Source: Clostridia bacterium
Lineage (GTDB): Bacteria; Bacillota; Clostridia; UBA1381
Direction: 5' to 3'
Assembly (NCBI GenBank): GCA_017935675.1
Contig: JAGBHE010000008.1
Span: 1-64,000, forward strand
Length of the DNA: 64,000 nucleotides
In this document: positions 60,437 to 64,000 of the stretch, piece after piece
Layout of the letters: every line of letters begins with the position of its first letter
Numbering within the stretch: the first letter of the stretch is position 1
Made by a program: the position numbers and the translations under genes
The notes under the pieces: generated by a model
Databases searched by the model: none
What the model was told of the DNA's origin: nothing
The model's input: the letters and a program-made list of their open reading frames with translations, nothing else

Positions 60437-62557
60437 CTTTGCCTTAATACGGAGGCTGTCTATTATTTTATCCATCGCCGCGTCATAAACGGTGTTTTTT
60501 ATATTCTCATGATATATCTTTAAGGCAACGGCAACCTCCTCATCATTCAGCGGCGCACAGTAGTATGTAATATAAATCCTGCCTGTTTCGATGCTTTCCG
60601 CATAAATTTCGGCCGTATAACCTTCCATGCCCATCACCTGTGCTTTTTCGGGGGATTTTTCCATTGAAATCTTTACATACGCACTTGACGCGTTAAGCAT
60701 TCCCGCAATCATTTTTCTTAAATATTCCTCAGGAGTATACAGCTTTTTGTTGAGCCCGTCATCATAATAAGCAAGAGAGTTTTTCGAAACGGAAATACCC
60801 TTGCCATCCATCTCGCTTATAAACATTGGCATAAGCTGCGGAAACATTGTGCTGATTTCAAGAACAGAACTGTCATAATACATAGAGTCTGAAATACCTA
60901 TACCGCTCACTCCCTCGTTAGCGTTCCATCCAACCGGGAGCTGCATTGTAAAATCTCCGCATTCCTGCTCCGAGATAATCTGCAGCATATCAGACACGCT
61001 GTCGGCGTCAAGGGCGTCTCCAACCTCATCATAGTTTATCTCGCCGGGAGTAAAGGACTGCACCACTGCCTCTGCGCTTTCGAGAAAACCTGCCTGTTCT
61101 CCGTCACGCTTGTCATAATAAAGCACAAGCTCATACCTGTAATTTCCCTCTGTGATATAATAATATCTGTAAATATCCGTATTGTCCCCATAGGATTCGG
61201 AGGTCTCAAAGGTCTTTGCGGCGCGTCCGTTTATTACAGTGTCCGTAACAGCCGATACACTTCTTTTTTCGGGATTTACAGTCTGCTCACATATTTTTCT
61301 TCTGCTCTCAGCCCAGTCTGCAGTGCTTTGCCCGTCAATGCATGAAAGGGTTGTGATATATATACAGGCGTCATGAACGCCGCGGCTGCCATATAATAAA
61401 CCAAGGCTGTCATTGTCCTCCTCCTCCGCTTCAACCGAAGAAGGACAGCGCACTGTCACATGGTTATAAAAACCGTAGTATTCATCAACAGTCCATTCAC
61501 CGTTAAGCTTAATGCTCCAGCTGTAATTCCCGTCCGTATATTCATCCTTCTTTTCCTTCCCGTCCTCAATCGGATTTATTTTTGCTAGGTCAACGGTGTT
61601 TTCCTCATCTCCACCTGTGTAGTCAAACTCAAGAGATTCAAGAAATGCGGTTACATCCGGATTATCCTTTGCACCGGCAAAGCTTTCAAAGCCGCGTTCT
61701 ATTGTTATGTAATACACGTATTCATCGGTTACATAGCCGTAGTACTCCGATATAGCGTCAACCGTGCGGAATTTCGTATACACATACGAAACACCCTTAT
61801 GCTCTCCCCGGCCTTTATCATACATAACTCTCATATTTCGGGAATATGAATAGCCGCCGTAGGTTTCAGACTGGAGCAGAGCGTAAAGCCGGTCCGCGTC
61901 TGTTTTATTTTTATTTTTTTCTGCCTTCAGCGTAATATAAATATCCTCCATGGCAAACTGATATCCGGTGTACATAAAGCTGTCATTCATATCAAAATTG
62001 TCCGTTTTTGAAAAACGCCAGTGCTCCTCCGAATGACCGACCTTGCTTTTTGCGGCATACTTGAAAAGAAGCTTGAAATTTATACCTTCGTCAATACCGC
62101 CCCCGGAAACTATTACTATCTCTCCGGTTTCTCCGTCATATGTAACATCTGCGCCGAGAGACTCAGCAACAAAGCGGAGCGGAGCCATGATTATTCCGTT
62201 TTCTCCGCGCACAGGCGCCTCCGGCATCGGAATTGTGCTGCCGGCAATTACAGCATATGCAGAGCCCGGAGTATAAATCATTTCCACGTCCTCATATGTC
62301 ACCGTCAATTTTCCGTCAGCCTCTGACGCCTCCGCGCCGAGAGCGCCGACAAGAGTAAAAAATTCCGTCATTGCCACTCCGTGATCGGTAATATAAGCAC
62401 TCACGGCAGATTCGGGCTGTTCATCATTTATTGTCATGGTACCGGCATTGATATTTATCCTTATTGTATCTGATATAAGCTCTCCCTCCGGAGCTGCTTC
62501 TGCCGTTGCGAAAGCAAGCATCGCTGCAAGCGCTGCAGCTGCTATTTTTTTAATCAT
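60434..62557 (-). CDS. Secreted stalk-domain protein, unknown C-terminal part
   Basis: This 707-residue protein has a signal peptide (MIKKIAAAALAAMLAFATAEA). A stalk (copper-amine-oxidase N-like) domain follows at residues ~30-155, with AYAVIAGSTIPMPEAPV and GIIMAPLRFVAESLGADVTY. Two or more large alpha/beta segments of PsbP/DUF type (YSYSRNMRVMYDKG..., TADWAESRRKICEQ...) come after it. No catalytic motif is seen. It lies directly after the stalk-HtrA gene (17 bp) and is probably in one envelope operon with it. Confidence 0.75.
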   Translation of the reverse strand: MIKKIAAAALAAMLAFATAEAAPEGELISDTIRININAGTMTINDEQPESAVSAYITDHGVAMTEFFTLVGALGAEASEADGKLTVTYEDVEMIYTPGSAYAVIAGSTIPMPEAPVRGENGIIMAPLRFVAESLGADVTYDGETGEIVIVSGGGIDEGINFKLLFKYAAKSKVGHSEEHWRFSKTDNFDMNDSFMYTGYQFAMEDIYITLKAEKNKNKTDADRLYALLQSETYGGYSYSRNMRVMYDKGRGEHKGVSYVYTKFRTVDAISEYYGYVTDEYVYYITIERGFESFAGAKDNPDVTAFLESLEFDYTGGDEENTVDLAKINPIEDGKEKKDEYTDGNYSWSIKLNGEWTVDEYYGFYNHVTVRCPSSVEAEEEDNDSLGLLYGSRGVHDACIYITTLSCIDGQSTADWAESRRKICEQTVNPEKRSVSAVTDTVINGRAAKTFETSESYGDNTDIYRYYYITEGNYRYELVLYYDKRDGEQAGFLESAEAVVQSFTPGEINYDEVGDALDADSVSDMLQIISEQECGDFTMQLPVGWNANEGVSGIGISDSMYYDSSVLEISTMFPQLMPMFISEMDGKGISVSKNSLAYYDDGLNKKLYTPEEYLRKMIAGMLNASSAYVKISMEKSPEKAQVMGMEGYTAEIYAESIETGRIYITYYCAPLNDEEVAVALKIYHENIKNTVYDAAMDKIIDSLRIKAK

Positions 62558-62574
62558 ATCTCTTATCCTCCCTA

Positions 62575-63723
62575 TTATTCACTTTTTTTCTCAGGCTTTT
62601 CACCAAGAACAACATCCGCATAAATTATTTCTCCGCCGGTTTTTACACCTACCCTGACAGAATCACCGGGATTATAGCCCTTCATAAGCTCGTTAAGCTC
62701 CACTATGCTGTTTACTGCCGTGCCCGCAGCCGAAACAAGGACATCACCTGTTTTGAAGCCCGCACCGGCAAGGGGTGATGTTTTTTCAAGGCTCTTTATC
62801 GTAAGTCCTGCTTCAGACGGTACACCAAGCTCCGCAAGCCAGTCTTCCCTGAACTCCGCTCCGAAATAAGGACGTCTTACACGTCCGTTAACCTCAAACT
62901 GGTTCAGGACATATTTTACGGTATCAACAGGGATTGCAAAGTTTGTTCCCGTTCCCTCATAGCCGTTTGAAGTAATCCCCACAACTTCACCCTTCATATT
63001 TACAAGCGCTCCGCCGGAATTTCCGTGAGTTATGGCTGTATCCGTCTGAATAAGCCGGTAAGGCTCACCGACACTTCTGTTAATACCGCTGATATAACCG
63101 ACCGTTGCCGAGTTTCTGAGCGAAAAGGTTATTGGAGTGCCGATAGCTATAACCCTCTTCCCCACCGTTATATCCTCCGTATTCGCAAAAGCAGCGACGG
63201 GCAAGCCGATTTTTTTGATTTTTACTACTGCAAGATCAGTTTCTTCATCTATATACTTAAGCTGCGCCTCATAGCCCTTTCCGTCGTTCATAACTACAAG
63301 TATTGTATTCATATCCTTAACAACATGCGCATTTGTAAGTATTTCCCCGCCTGATTTAATAATTATTCCGGAGCCGCTCATCAGCCCCTCCTGCGTACCG
63401 AAATAGCTACTAACCTCCCCCCTGCCGATTATACCTACAACCGTGGGACTTACCGCTTCGATTATTGACGGAATAATGTCATCCTCCGCAGTCCTCGGGA
63501 ATGCAACGCTTGCCGTTGCTGTTTCATTATTCCACGACACGCTTGCACCTGCCGCCTCAAATACACCTCTCAAAGGAACATATGTTCTGTCATCAATAAT
63601 AACGGCGTCGGTATCGATATGTACTCCGTTTACCTCAACCGTAGGCGCGGCGCAAACGACGCTCCCTGTAAATATTGTCGCCATCAAAAATACGGCAGCT
63701 GCTTTTCTGCATTTTTTTATCAT
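62575..63723 (-). CDS. Secreted HtrA-type serine protease with N-terminal stalk domain
   Basis: This 382-residue protein has a signal peptide and a stalk domain half (VEVNGVHIDTDAVIIDDRTY, VPLRGVFEAAGASVSW, residues ~28-75). An S1C protease has TNAHVVKDM (His), EETDLAVVKI (Asp) and GNSGGALVN (Ser), and a PDZ domain has AGAGFKTGDVLVSAAG. The start at 63723 lies 8 bp after GGAGG. The stalk replaces the usual membrane anchor, so the enzyme is likely released or held on the wall. Confidence 0.93.
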   Translation of the reverse strand: MIKKCRKAAAVFLMATIFTGSVVCAAPTVEVNGVHIDTDAVIIDDRTYVPLRGVFEAAGASVSWNNETATASVAFPRTAEDDIIPSIIEAVSPTVVGIIGRGEVSSYFGTQEGLMSGSGIIIKSGGEILTNAHVVKDMNTILVVMNDGKGYEAQLKYIDEETDLAVVKIKKIGLPVAAFANTEDITVGKRVIAIGTPITFSLRNSATVGYISGINRSVGEPYRLIQTDTAITHGNSGGALVNMKGEVVGITSNGYEGTGTNFAIPVDTVKYVLNQFEVNGRVRRPYFGAEFREDWLAELGVPSEAGLTIKSLEKTSPLAGAGFKTGDVLVSAAGTAVNSIVELNELMKGYNPGDSVRVGVKTGGEIIYADVVLGEKPEKKSE

Positions 63724-63822
63724 TAAATTTTCCTCCGTCAACCAAATTTTTTAATTCCTGCTTATATATATTGTACCATTATTTTTCATGCTTGTCAACA
63801 TATTTATTATCCGAAGCTCCAC

Positions 63823-63862
63823 AAAAAAACAGGCAAAACGGAAAATTTTCCATTCTGCCTGT
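63823..63862 (-). terminator. Terminator after the NlpC/P60 gene
   Basis: ACAGGCAGAATGGAAA pairs with TTTCCGTTTTGCCTGT (two internal mismatches/wobbles), followed on the minus strand by seven T. Located directly after the stop of the partial gene. Confidence 0.85.
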
Positions 63863-63867
63863 TTTTT

Positions 63868-64000
63868 TTAATATACTCTTCTTGCACCGACATAACCGTT
63901 TTTGCGGTATGCGGTATTTATTGAAGAAACCTTGACAACATCACCTGTCTGAGGTGCATGTATCATCTGTCCGTTTCCAATATATATGCCGACATGATGT
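63868..64000 (-). CDS. NlpC/P60-family cell-wall hydrolase, 3' end only
   Basis: The last 43 codons of a gene that enters from the right edge: HHVGIYIGNGQMIHAPQTGD, then VVKVSSI...YVGARRVY and TAA. This is the C-terminal part of an NlpC/P60 peptidase: HVGIYIGNGQMIHA holds the catalytic His. Such enzymes cut peptide bonds in peptidoglycan stems. N-terminal domains are outside the window. Confidence 0.9.
   Translation of the reverse strand, partial: HHVGIYIGNGQMIHAPQTGDVVKVSSINTAYRKNGYVGARRVY

Overview
The window looks like chromosome of an anaerobic, fibre-degrading Gram-positive bacterium of the class Clostridia. Supporting signs are a lipoprotein-dependent sugar ABC importer, GH36-like, GH4 and other glycosidases, SLH and stalk (copper-amine-oxidase-N-like) surface proteins, a HrcA/CIRCE-controlled groESL operon, BlaI/M56 regulation and strong AGGAGG ribosome sites. 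Several genes start at TTG or GTG. GC content is moderate by eye. A pectin- or galactoside-feeding gut organism would fit (alpha-galacturonidase LplD, alpha-galactosidase), but the genus cannot be fixed from this sequence alone.

Region 1 (1-12046) is a carbohydrate locus. On the minus strand a solute-binding lipoprotein, two CUT1 permeases, a secreted Ig-like protein and a very large secreted glycosidase (cut by the window edge) form an operon. Divergent from it are a GHKL sensor kinase, a LuxR-type response regulator and an alpha-galactosidase. The shared intergenic region carries strong promoters and five copies of a TTGTTTAT-type motif.

Region 2 (12047-24043) looks inserted. The last ~109 bp of the alpha-galactosidase gene, including part of its terminator, are repeated 11,958 bp downstream. 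Between the copies lie two AraC-controlled modules: (A) a six-hairpin-type glycosidase plus an aldose-epimerase-like protein; (B) a five-gene run of metallo-beta-lactamase-fold hydrolase, SDR dehydrogenase, IlvD/Edd-type dehydratase, FAD-dependent reductase and a DUF1116 (YlbE-like) protein. Two copies of a 160-180 bp hairpin-rich repeat bracket module A. Module B has no obvious kinase or aldolase and is the best candidate here for an undescribed catabolic pathway.

Region 3 (24091-38125) holds an M56 peptidase/BlaI pair with two operator palindromes, pyruvate kinase, an AraC regulator divergent from LplD, a DtxR-type regulator, an FMN-riboswitch-controlled ribDE-BA-H operon, a hicAB toxin-antitoxin pair, YebC, a PaaI-type thioesterase and a FeoB-associated Cys-rich peptide.

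Region 4 (38122-64000) is largely core and cell-envelope: a GAP1-like protein, a heterodimeric ABC exporter whose first subunit seems to lack an AUG start, pyrG, an aminotransferase with an Lrp regulator, two HtrA proteases, a MurD ligase next to a MurL-type PP-loop epimerase, SLH and stalk proteins, PBP1A, groESL, and the end of an NlpC/P60 hydrolase. No tRNA, rRNA, CRISPR array, integrase or intact transposase was seen.
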